This document shows, piece by piece, positions 1 to 10,002 of a DNA stretch of 64,000 nucleotides; position 1 is the first letter of the stretch; each line of letters opens with the position of its first letter. Where the stretch lies: assembly GCF_000002985.6 (NCBI RefSeq), contig NC_003282.8:1736001-1800000 (forward strand), written 5' to 3'. The notes beneath the pieces were generated by a model. It was not told the DNA's origin. It searched no databases and saw only the letters and a list, made by a program, of their open reading frames with translations. The DNA is from Caenorhabditis elegans (taxonomy: Eukaryota; Nematoda; Chromadorea; Rhabditida; Rhabditidae). The position numbers were made by a program, and so were the translations under genes.

Positions 1-677
1 TTTTTATTTCAAATTTTAGAGTTAATTAAAATGGGTATAGCGTCGTCAAAATTCGAAAATTTTTGAGAAATTTCATCAAATTTGGTCAATTTTTTTATTA
101 AACAAAAAAAAAATCAGTGAAAACGTCAATAAAAACGTATTTAATTGCATTAAAAAATTTTTTCAGAAAAAAATTGCGGATTTTTTGCTAAAAATGGCCA
201 GAAGGCTTCAAATTTCGTGAATTTTGAATATTTTTGCAATCTGAAATATTTTTTTTTGGTCAAATTTAAAGAAATTCTCGATTTTTCTGAAATGGGAGGC
301 AGATAGCTCAGTCGGTAGTGGTGGCCGCTAGCAGTCTGGAGGTCACGAGTTCAAGTCCGGCCTCACCCCTAGGTTCACCCAGCCTCTATTGGGAAGTGGA
401 GCAATCCACGACTGGATTATCGGCCACAGTCCCCGGCTAAGACGTGGCTTAAATTACAGCCCAGAGGGATCACCACCAGGCAATGTACCTGAATCCCAGA
501 TCCGCAGTGCAAAGCACTTGAAGAACGGATCGTCCTTTAATCCTTTTTTTTAAAAAAACACACAGTTTTATGCGATTTTTCCCAAAAAAAAAGTGTCAAA
601 ATTCTCGCTTTTCCTGCTTGAAAATGACGCTATACCACACTTTTTGGCGAAAAATTCGATGAAAATCAAAAATTTAC
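1..677. other. PTP gene intron, AT-rich, with an embedded tRNA-like repeat
   Basis: This stretch lies downstream of the last visible phosphatase exon, which ends in an open donor, so it should be intron. I see no further phosphatase exon here, so the catalytic core must lie beyond the left edge. Apart from the tRNA-like segment at about 296-545 it is low-complexity AT-rich sequence. Confidence 0.6.
296..545 (+). repeat. tRNA-derived SINE-like element
   Basis: The left part carries a pol III A-box-like TAGCTCAGTCGG near 305 and a B-box-like GAGTTCAAGTCC near 348, spaced as in a tRNA gene. It then runs into about 180 bp of unrelated unique-looking sequence and ends in a T-rich run. The arms cannot be folded into a proper acceptor stem ending in a mature 3' end, so I read it as a tRNA-derived short interspersed element, not a working tRNA gene. 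No clear target duplication was found. Confidence 0.5.
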
Positions 678-1865
678 ACGGCAAAATGTCGCGATATCGA
701 TTTCGAGCATAATGTTGCGGTGCGACGGCACACTCTGACCGATATTCGGCTTCCATTCGCAGTTTTTCCTGTTCCACTCGGATTTGCTGAAAAAAAATCG
801 ATTTTTGTGGGTTTTTATCAGGTGGAAAATGGGGGAAAACTGGCTGAAATCGACCCTAAAATCACCAAAAATCAAGTGAAAATTGCTTAAAATCTATTTA
901 AGTCGTTGAAAATGGTGCAAAATTTGGCGAAAAAGTGCAAAAAATCGACAGAATTCGTCGAAACTGTCAAAATTCCATTAAAATGAGGTTAAATATTCGA
1001 GAAATTCGCTAAAAATGCTTGAAAACCTATAAAAATTAACAAAACTGTCTATTCTCGGCAAAAAAAGTAGAAAATTGCCATAATTTAACGGAAAAAAATG
1101 AGGAAAATCGTTAAAATTAGACAAAAATTGCCGGAAATTCTCGAAATTGGCTATATTTCTAGGGAAAAAGTCATGAATAAATCGAAATCTGCGAAAAATT
1201 TCCAGAATTTTGGCAGTATTCGCTATAAATAGTTTTTTTGTTGAGAAACTCGTCAAAAATCGGAGAAAAATTGTGTGGAAACCAGTGAAAATGACCAAAT
1301 TTTGGCGAAAAGTGTCAAAAATCTGTGATTTTCGTTTTGAAAAAAGTTTCGACCGAAAATTGACAGAATTTGGCTCGAAAATCGCTAAAATTCGACCAAA
1401 CTTTGGCTAATTATCGTCGAAAATCGTAGAATTTCGCTGGATATTCCCTAAATTCGACCAAAATCCGTACATAAAATCTGCGCAAATAGTCCTGCGGCGT
1501 GTAGGCCTCCTCTTCCTTCAGAAATTCGCGCAAAAGCCCATCCATCGCCGGATTTTTCTCGAAAATCACAGGATTTCCGTTGGGAACTGTCGTCGCCGCC
1601 CGCTCCTCCTCACTTTCGAACTGAATTAGATCGCCGGTGGGTACTACTGAAAATTCGTGTTTTTTAGCCTAAATTTTCGCTATTTTCGAACCATTTGGAG
1701 TATCTTTGACTACTGGATTCGATGTAGGCAGTGGCGGCGGTGGGCTTTTTGGCTTTTGTTCCTGAATTTCCTGAAAAAAAACCAAATTTTATGGGTGAAA
1801 TCGGGTGAAAAACGAACTGGAGGGCCGCCATCGTTCCAGACGGATGCCGATGTGTCATCTGACAT
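678..1865 (-). CDS. Protein tyrosine phosphatase, N-terminal part (gene continues off left edge)
   Basis: Four minus-strand exons join in phase: 1865-1818, 1770-1692, 1646-1471 and 786-678 (412 nt, 137 codons plus one base). The start MSDDTSASVWNDGG lies 19 bases inside a TTTTCAG acceptor at 1885, a likely trans-splice site. The encoded N-terminus is acidic and proline-rich (SPPPPLPTS near residue 25) and is followed by a helical, charged stretch. The last visible exon holds HYARNRYRDILP, which matches the NRY motif that opens the classical tyrosine phosphatase domain. The catalytic HCSAG loop must lie outside the window. Two donors are GTTCG, weaker than the usual GTAAG. Function as a non-receptor phosphatase is inferred from this motif and from the absence of a signal peptide. 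Substrate is unknown. Confidence 0.75.
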
Positions 1866-3489
1866 TCGTTGTGTGTTTCGTTACCTGAAAAACGCGAAAA
1901 ATTGGCTTGCAATTCAAGTTTTTCAGTGAAAAATTTGAAAAAATCGGTAAAAATCCGGGATTTCCAGTAAATTCTCTGAAAATCGCAGCTTTATTTTGGA
2001 AATTTAGACAAAATTTAGATTTTTTCGGCTGAGAAATGAAGAAATAATTTAAATTCAAGGAAAATATTAATTTTAGGCGGGAAAAAGGGAAAAATAGGCC
2101 AAATTTGAACTCAATGGTTTTTTCAAGGCAACACACGAATAACGAATAATACAAGCAATTTTTGCGTTAAAATTATATTTTTAGGCATAAAATATTCGAT
2201 ATATCCCTATAAATTAGGTTATTATGATGAATTTGCGAAATTCTAGTGAAAATTCGTTTTTAGTCTGGATTATACGGCAAAACACGGATTTTGGGCCTAA
2301 ATTTGGGCGAAATTCAGCCTAAAAATCGAAATTTCTGCGTGAAAATTTGCGAAATTCGCTCAGAACTGAATAAAAAAGTAGCGGCCCGCGGGTGAGTCAT
2401 TGTGTGAATTGCGATGGGGGGGGGGGGGAGAAAAATGCAAACGCGCTCCGTTGCAGCGGCGCGAATTTGAAAACTAGGCGCCGGGGATGTGAAGGTCAAT
2501 TTTTGGGGTTTGTTTTGCGGTTAAGTTTTGAAGTTTGGCAAAATTGTTTTCAAAATTAAAAAAAAATCGAAGGCAACGACGCTCCGATATTCCGCCAGAA
2601 CAGTGTATGCGCCTTTAAAGTGAGGTTACTGTAGTTTTTGATTTTTGCCGTGTTTTTTTAGAGTTTTAATAAGAAATCGAGAATTTTCACCAATTAATTT
2701 GCGGGAAACTTGTTTATTTTTCAAAAAATCTCTCAAAGAATTCGTTTTTCGTTCATTAAAATGAAATTTTTATGCAAAATTCTAATAATTCTGTAATAAT
2801 CGTTTCGGGACCCAAGTGTAAATTTAATTCCATGCGCCTTTAATTTTTTAAAATCGAAGATTTTTTTGTTGTCTTTTTCGGAGATTTTTAGCTTCAAATT
2901 ATTGGTTTTTAGAGGAATTTCGGAAGGTTTTTTCGTGAAAAACAAAGTTTTTTCAAATTTTTTACTAGAAACTGTTGAAAATTTCAACAATTTTTTTGCA
3001 GAAAAGGAGGCAGGAATCCCCTGAAATTAAAGTCTAAAAGAAAGCCGGAAGTACAACAAAATCAGAAGACTAGGCTCTCTAATGCTCTCGCCACTCTCAT
3101 AAAACTAAACTCGAGGCGGCGAGCGATTCCTGGAATTCGTTCGTGCTTTTTTTGTTGCTGCAGTCACGTTTTTCGTGAATAAACCAAACTCGCGTACTTC
3201 TAGTGGAAAAATTAGTAAAAAAACTGAATTTTTCCAGAAAATATACTTAAAAACTGAACAAAAAATTCAAAATCAAGAATTTTAGCAAAAAAAAACCGAA
3301 AAACCTTCTCGGGGAGTACACGAGCCGCGAGGTTTGGTTTCTGGGGTGTTTATGCCTAAAAAGTGACTCAATCGATGAAAAAAAACTTTTTTTTTTTTTG
3401 AAAAAGTTTGAAAAAAAAACTGAATAAATAAACATTTCTGGGTGAAAAGAAGAAAAAGAAGAGAGATAGAGGTGAAAAAAATGACGTCC

Positions 3490-3665
3490 GCCGCCGCCGC
3501 CGCAAACACCGTCACATTAATTTGCACATAGACATTTACTGTCACTCTCGCGCCGCGTCCCCGATTCCTCGTGTCACCGCGGCGCAGCGCCCCCTACACA
3601 CAGTTTTTTGTCTCTGAGTCTCTCGTGTTTTTGTGCACTCTCGCTCTCTCCGCTGTGAGCTCTAA
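3490..3665 (-). promoter_or_regulatory. GC-rich, CT-repeat block, possible PTP promoter
   Basis: An island of CCGCCGCCGCCG, CGCGCCGCG and CTCTCGCTCTCTCCGC stands out from AT-rich surroundings about 1.6 kb upstream of the phosphatase start. Such CT-rich and GC-rich blocks are common just upstream of nematode genes. No TATA box was recognised, so this is inference from position and composition. Confidence 0.3.
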
Positions 3666-4478
3666 TCTGATTGCGGCGACGGTGGGAAAATGGGTGGCCA
3701 GGGAGAGATGTGTGGAAGATTGATCGGAAAATTCCGATTTTCTAGTAGTTAGAGGAATTTCTTGAGAATATACTTTAAAAATTAGAATAATTTTCCGAAA
3801 AATTTTTTTTTTCTCTATGAAAAATGAGCGAAAACTCGTTTGTTTTGGTAAAAATCGGCTTAAAATTCCGAAATGTATTGCGACTTTAAAGGCGCATGGA
3901 TTTATTTCCCCGTTGGGTCTCGAAGCGATCCAAGCAATTTTGATGCGAAATTTAAATTTTTAGCTGGAAAATGACCGGAAGACTTGAAAGTTCCGGCTGG
4001 TAATTGATTAAAATTGAATTTTAGTGAATATTTTCTCAAAAACCCCGGGTTTTGAACGACTTAAAAATAAAAAAAATTAGCGGAAAAAATCACTTTTTAA
4101 ACAAAAAATCGATTTTTTGTAGGCAAACAACCTAAAAATTAAATTTTTGTTGAAAAACTCCACTATTTTGGGCAAAAAATACGACTTACGAAATGAAAAA
4201 TCAGCAGTTTTCTGCCACAAAATGACGTTAGAAATGACTATACGTGTACTAAAAATCGATTTTCTTATCAGAACTACTAACAAAAAAGGTATGCGACACG
4301 CGATGTTTCTCGCAGCTCGGCGGCGGCGCGGGGAAATAATAACATGAAATATTTTATATGAAATCATTTAAAGCATATTTTTAACTGCATTTTCCAGAAA
4401 TTTCTGCGGAAAAAAAATGAAAGCAGGCCATAAATTTTCGGAAAAATCACAAAAAATGTCGGTTTTTTTTTAATTTAT

Positions 4479-4985
4479 GAAAAAAATCAATACATTCTCA
4501 AAAAAATCGATAAACTCTCAGAAAAATCAATAAATGCTCAGAAAAATCAATAAATTCTCAGAAAAATCAATAAATTCTCAGAAAAATCAATAAATTCTCA
4601 GAAAATTCGATAAACTCTCAGAAAAATCAATAAATTCTCAGAAAAATCAATACATTCTCAAAAAAATCGATAAACTCTCAGAAAAATCAATAAATGCTCA
4701 GAAAAATCAATAAATTCTCAGAAAAATCAATAAATTCTCAGAAAATTCGATAAACTCTCACAAAAATCGATAAATTCTCAGAAAATTCGATAAAGTCTCA
4801 GAAAAGTCGATAATTTATCTGAAAAATCGATAAATTTTCAGAAAAATCAATAAATTCCCAGAAAAATCGATAAATTCCCAGAAAAATGAATAAATTCTCA
4901 GAAAAATCGATAAATTCCCAGAAAAATCAATAAATTTTCAGAAGAATCAATAAATTCTCAGAAGAATCAATAAATTCTCAGAAAA
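4479..4985. repeat. 20-bp AT-rich minisatellite
   Basis: Roughly 25 tandem copies of the 20-mer AGAAAAATCAATAAATTCTC, with point variants such as TCGATAAACTC. A block of several variant units is itself repeated (near 4481-4620 and 4650-4760), so the array grew by duplicating multi-unit blocks. It lies just downstream of the GatA stop codon. Confidence 0.95.
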
Positions 4986-5095
4986 AATGAAAAAATTGGT
5001 TTAAATTCCTAGGAAAATTAATTTAATTGCCTGAAAAATCTCAAAAAATTCAAAAAAAAACATGTTAAATCTTGAATATTCATATAAATTCCAAT

Positions 5096-8000
5096 CTATT
5101 TCCGAATTAAACCATCCAAAATATGTGCCACATCACAGACAGCTCTATCCTGAAGCTTATCAGCCATCAACTGAACACCAATCGGCAGTCCATCTTCCGC
5201 AACTCCAACTGGAACAGAAATCGATGGGATCCCGGCCAAATTGGCGGCCTGAGTGAAATAATCATCATTATCCTCCTTCGAGAACAACGTATCCCGTAAT
5301 TCAGAATATTTCGGCGCTGTTCCAGACGCTGTCGGCGTGACAATCAAATCGACTTCCCGGAAAGCCTGGCGCAACTCGTCGTGGATGATTCTCCGCACTT
5401 TTAGCGCCCTTTCAAAGTACTTTTGGCGATATCTGGAATTTTTTTTGTTGTAAATTTTAATAGAAATTCTAGGAAGAACCCCCACTGCTTCATCAGGAAA
5501 TAATTTCCAGCGAAAATCCGCCGTCGAACAATTGTATTCAGGGCTTCTGACCGGGAAGAAGCATACATTTCGTATGTTGAAGAGTCGCTTGAAGAACGAT
5601 GGCCATAGGCAACACTGTCGTATCTGAAAATTTGAATTTGTAGAAGGAAATCGCGAAAAATGTTATGATTTTAACCTCTTTTTAAATAATTGTTTCGCTT
5701 TTTTTTAAAAGAAGTTTTGTTGAAAATTTTCAGATTTTTTGAAAAATTTTCAGTAAAAAAACGGAAAATTTGAAATGTGTTGGAGACGGAGCGAAAAGGG
5801 ATTTTTTAGAAAAAAAACAATTCAAAAAAAGTGATTTTTTTTTGTTTAAAACTACGAGAATGGGAAAATATAAATTTTTGGTGAAAAATTAAAATTTTTA
5901 GCATTTAATAAAAAAGTCGTTCTCGTATTTTTCTTATTAATTTCAGCATTTTTTGCAGAAAATTTGCAGAGAATTTTGTCAAAAAAAGTTTTAAAAAATG
6001 TGATTTTTAAAGATGAAGTAGAGCCAGTGGGGAAATTGCTTTAAAACACGCCTATGGTACCACAATGACCAAATATCATGATAAAAAAATTCAAAAAAAT
6101 TTTTCTAAATTTTATATGATTTTTAGAAAATTGAAAAAATCTCAGTTTTTGCCTAATTCCAATTTGAATTTCCGCCAATTGGATTTGTTCGATGGAGCAC
6201 GCTTGCACGTTTTTAAGTTTATTTATTTTATTATTTCTTATTTTCCACCGATTTTTAATGTTTTCGGTGAATTTTTGCTTGAATTTTAGAGAAAAAATCA
6301 AAATAAATGCGAATTTTCGATTAAAAAGCACGCTTACAGGCGTAAATCAGTGAAAAAGTAACGCTTTTAAACGATTTCGAACCGGAATTAATTAATTTCA
6401 CTGATTTACGCCTGTAAGCGTGCTTTTTAATCGAAAGAAAATTTGCATTTATTTTGACTTTTTCTCTAAAATTCAAGCAAAAATACACCGAAAACATTAA
6501 AAATCGGTGGAAAATAACAATAAATAAAATAAATAAATTTAAAACGTGCAAGCGCGCTCCATCGAACAAATCCAATTGGCAGTAATTCAAATAGGAATTA
6601 GGCAAAAACTGAGATTTTTTCAATTTTCAAAAAATCAAATAAAATTTAGAAAATTTTTTTGAATATTCTTATCATAATATTCGGTCATTGTAACCCCATA
6701 GGCATGTTTTAAAGCAATTTCTTCACAGGGTGTAGTTCACCTTTAATAAAAAAAATAGATCTCGTATTTTTCTTACCATTTTCAGCATTTTTTTTGTAGA
6801 AAATTTCCATATTTTTTGAGAAATTTTCAGTAAAAAGGCTAAAAATGTGATTTTGAACTGCTTTTTAAATTTTTAAATTTTTTTTTTCAAAACTTTTTGT
6901 TGAAAACTTCCAGTTTTTGCATTTTTAGAGCGATTTTCATTTTTTTTTCTGGGAAAAAAATCGAGATTTTTTAAAAAATGTTTGTTTAAAAAATTCCAGA
7001 TTTTCAGATAATTTTATAGCTTTTCGGTTTGGAAATAGGGTTAAAAAAAATAATATTTTCAACGTATTTTAGACAAATTTCTGCAGTTTTTATGGAAAAA
7101 ATCTCTGATTTTGTGGCTTTTTGTGGCCGATGTTCATTAAAAAATCGAGAAAAACTCTGCAATATCCCACTGCAACTGTTTCCTTACGAGGGACGAGGAA
7201 AAGTGGTTTCTAGGCCATGGCCGAAGGGCCGACAAATTTCATCGGCCATTTATCTTGCTTTGTTTTCCGCCTGTTTTCTTTCGTTTTTCACAGCTTTTTC
7301 CCGTTTTTTCTTATTAAAACTGATAAATAAATATTTTTTGCAGATGCTAAAACAATTTCCAAGTAAAAAATTATGTATTCAGTGGGCAAGCAGCGGTGAA
7401 AGTGGGCAATGTAAAATGATGGATTACGGGAATACAAAACCTAAACTTTTTCTGAAACATGCTACATATGATGATTAGATGCTGAAATTACCTGATTTTC
7501 ATAACGAGACCGCTGAAAAAGTTTTGAGGTTTTCAAAATTCAACTTTTTTGGTGAAAAAGTCGAGATTTTCGCACAAAAAGTTGAATTTTGGAAACCTCA
7601 AAACTTTTTCAGCGGTCTCGTTATGAAAATCAGGTAATTTCAGCATCTAAGCATCTTATGTATCATGTTTCAGAAAAAGTTTAGGTTTTGTATTCCCGTA
7701 ATCCATCATATTACATTGCCCACTTTCACCGCTGCTTGCCCACTGAATACATAATTTTTTTGACTTGGAAATTGTTTTAGCATCTGCAAAAAGTATTTAT
7801 TTATCAGTTTTAACGGGAAAAAGCTGTGAAAAACGAAAGAAAACAGGCGGAAAACAAAGCAAGATAAATGGCCGCTCGGCCATGGCCTAGAAACCACTTT
7901 TCCTCGTCCCTCGTGAGGAAAAAGTTGCAGTGATCCCAGGCTTTACCTCGCCATATTCGAGGCGACATCTGCGGCGGCGATCACCGAGTAGCAAGCCAGC

Positions 8001-9503
8001 GAGAATCTAGTTGTCGGAAGGTTCAGCACATGAATTTCAGCAGCTCCCCGGCTCTTCAAAAGCCCTGTAACCCGATTCCAGTGCCTCCACGCGTCTTCTG
8101 TCAGGCATTCGTTGTGATATTCCACAGGAATTCCGATTTTCAGCCCTTCCAGAGAGCTAATTCCAGCTTTTTCTGGAAGTTCTACACTTGTTGAGTCGTT
8201 TTTATCAATGCCCTTCGATAATTCCAGCAATTCCCAACATTTTTGAGCGGTTTTCGCGAAAATCGACGGAGCATCCAGTGAATTCACCAGAGGAATCAAG
8301 CCATTGCGTGATAAAACTCCATAAGTTGGCTTGAAACCGAAAATTCCGTTAAAAGCAGCAGGATTTCTGGTTGAACCGCCGGTATCCGAGCCGAGAGCGC
8401 TGGAAATTTGGATTTTAGCAGAAAAAAATTCAAAAAATCGCGATTTTTAGCACTGCGACCGCTGATTGGTCGTAGTTTTCATATTGGAGGAAATTTGAAT
8501 TTTTCATTATTTTTTTGCGAATTTCAGACTATTTTGGGTAATTTAAAGCAAATTTTTTGGGTTTTTGATCAAAATTTTGAATACAAAACGAGACATTTAC
8601 GTAGAAATTAAAGAATTTCAAAGTGCACATTTATTCAAAAAAAAAGTGCTCCAAATGCCAATTTTTGAGCGATTTTCAGCATTTTTAAGCCAAAAATGCT
8701 CAAAAATGACATTTTCGAAGCTAAAAATGCGACTTTTTGGTTTATAGTATGCTGAAAATGGCTTAAAATGTGCATTTGGAGCATTTTTTTTCCAAACTTT
8801 TCGGTAAAATTGTAGTTTTTTAACGGTTTTTGCTAACCAAATGCACAATTTTGAGCAATTTTCGGCATTTTTTTAAATCGAAAAGTGCTCAAAAATCACA
8901 TTTTGCACACTTTAGAAGCCAAAAAATGCGAAATTTGGCAATTTTTTCTCCGTGATATCTCTGAATTTAGGATCTGTGTGAGAATTCTCAGAATTTTCGG
9001 CGATTTCTTGAAAAAATCGCTTACAAATCAGCGATTCCAGTCTGAACGGCAACTGCAGAGCCCCCAGAGCTTCCTCCCGGAATAGTCCAATCCTCAGTGC
9101 CACCAGGCTCCGTCAAATCACTCTTCACCGGTCCAAAATGTCCGAGAGCCGACGAAGTTCCCATACAGAATTCGTCGAGATTCGTCTTTCCGATAATACA
9201 TCCACCGCGCGCGACGATTCTCTCCACGATTGTCGCATTCACGGGCGGTGTGTACTTTTCCAGCATTTGTGAGGCGCATGTCGTGCTTGTGCCATTTGTT
9301 CTGGAAATTTTCAGTGATTTTTCTCGATCTTCTGAGCGTTTTACCTACAAAAAGCAGTCCTTTACGGCGATTGGAAAGGGATTTAGGCCGTTTTTCAGCG
9401 CATTTTTCGCCTGTTGACGCGCCAATTCAAAGGTTTCAGTGATAAAAATGCCATGGGAACGGTATTTTACAGCTTTTTCGATAGAACTTTCGATTCTGTG
9501 CAT
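5096..9503 (-). CDS. gatA: Mitochondrial glutamyl-tRNA(Gln) amidotransferase subunit A (QRSL1/GatA orthologue)
   Basis: Five exons on the minus strand, 9503-9349, 9300-9025, 8399-7947, 5623-5486 and 5432-5096, total 1359 nt (452 residues) with every phase closing. The protein is an amidase-signature enzyme. Lys48 lies in PIAVKD, the cis-Ser129 in GGSSGGS and the nucleophile Ser153 in GSDTGGSTR, the complete Ser-cisSer-Lys triad. Family knowledge: GatA releases ammonia from glutamine for conversion of Glu-tRNA(Gln) to Gln-tRNA(Gln) in mitochondria, together with GatB and GatC. The start MHRIESS is the first in-frame Met after upstream stops and gives an N-terminus shorter than that of human QRSL1. 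The first donor must be GTAGGT, because using the next GT leaves a TAG in frame. Intron 3 (5624-7946) is filled with two inverted repeats. Confidence 0.95.
6005..6750. mobile_element. Palindromic fold-back element in GatA intron
   Basis: Two arms of about 330 bp face each other around a centre near 6360-6400. The outer ends read AAATTGCTTTAAAACACGCC on the left and the near-complement on the right, ending about 6721. Weaker complementarity continues outward to about 6005 and 6750. No transposase reading frame is present. The apparent ORFs in both arms are shadows of the same sequence. Confidence 0.85.
7168..7932. mobile_element. CACTGCAAC fold-back element, copy 1 (GatA intron)
   Basis: An inverted repeat starting CACTGCAAC and ending GTTGCAGTG, with arms of about 380 bp meeting near 7570. 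Internal landmarks are CGAGGGACGAGG, TTCTAGGCCATGGCC and TGATGGATTACGGG. The same landmarks in the same order recur at 19932-20542 and 29210-29975, so this is a multi-copy non-autonomous transposon family. The element has no protein of its own. Confidence 0.85.
8622..8912. repeat. Inverted repeat in GatA intron 2
   Basis: AGTGCTCCAAATGC near 8646 faces GCATTTGGAGCATT near 8773, with further imperfect complementarity on each side. The same words occur in the large palindromes of the TM9SF3 introns (near 11220 and 11340), so this is probably a fragment of the same repeat family. Confidence 0.6.
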
Positions 9504-10002
9504 CTCTGTGCATGGAAAAGCTTTGAAAAACAGATTAAAATAAATAAAATAAAAAGAGTCACCGCGAAATGTGGAATCTAAAATCCTGAAAAAATTGATT
9601 TTCAAAAAAATCTCTTTAAAATTCAATCGAAATTTCTAAAAAAAAAAAGGACTTTTAACTTTAATAGTGCATTTAGAAAAAACAATAAGCTGAAGTTCCT
9701 AACAAAATTAAACAAAAATTGCAATTTTCTAGAATTTCCCAAGGCACTGTGCGCAGTTTTGGTTCCCGCAAACATTTCGTGTCCTCCCACGTTGTCTCCT
9801 ATCAAGCGCGCTCCATCGAACCCCAATTTCTCTGCGTCTCTCTCCGCCACATTATGTCTCAGTTGCCACGTTAACTTCACCCGTTCCACGGCTGATCCCT
9901 CTTTTCTCGATTTTCTCTATTTTTTCGGCGATTTTCCTTCAATTTTTTGATTTTTCTACCTGAAATCCTTGAAAAATAATTAATTAATTAATTTTCAAAG
10001 CC
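9504..10002. promoter_or_regulatory. Divergent promoter region of GatA and TM9SF3
   Basis: The 499 bp between the two start codons must contain both promoters or trans-splice sites. It holds AT-rich runs and a moderately GC-rich block at 9755-9895 that is open in more than one frame. That block shares CGCGCTCCATCGAACC with repeats elsewhere in the window, so I do not treat it as an exon. No clear TATA box or TTTTCAG acceptor is seen directly before the TM9SF3 ATG. Confidence 0.4.

Larger units (their letters stand above)
1866..5095. other. Intergenic region between PTP and GatA genes
   Basis: About 3.2 kb without a convincing exon. It holds a G11 run near 2418-2428, AT-rich sequence, scattered copies of a GCGCCTTTAAAG-type motif (near 2608 and 3885), a GC-rich block at 3490-3665 and a 20-bp minisatellite from 4479. 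Both flanking genes are on the minus strand, but the gap is much longer than the few hundred bases usual in nematode operons. Confidence 0.6.

Noticed and set aside
296..375. Possible functional tRNA gene
   Set aside because: Pol III box words are present, but the cloverleaf does not close properly and the homology runs on into a longer element.
4479..4985. Regular 20-bp repeats looked like a CRISPR array
   Set aside because: Units are contiguous with no unique spacers, and the window is eukaryotic. It is a minisatellite.
7029..7478. 149-residue plus ORF and its minus partner at 7706-7897
   Set aside because: Both are translations of the two arms of the CACTGCAAC fold-back and lie in a GatA intron.
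678..9503. PTP and GatA genes as one operon
   Set aside because: Same strand, but 3.2 kb apart with a minisatellite and a promoter-like block between. Typical operon gaps are far shorter.
9623..9889. Minus-strand ORF upstream of GatA (MERVKLTWQLRHN)
   Set aside because: Shares CGCGCTCCATCGAACC with repeats elsewhere, does not resemble the GatA N-terminus and has no good splice link to it.
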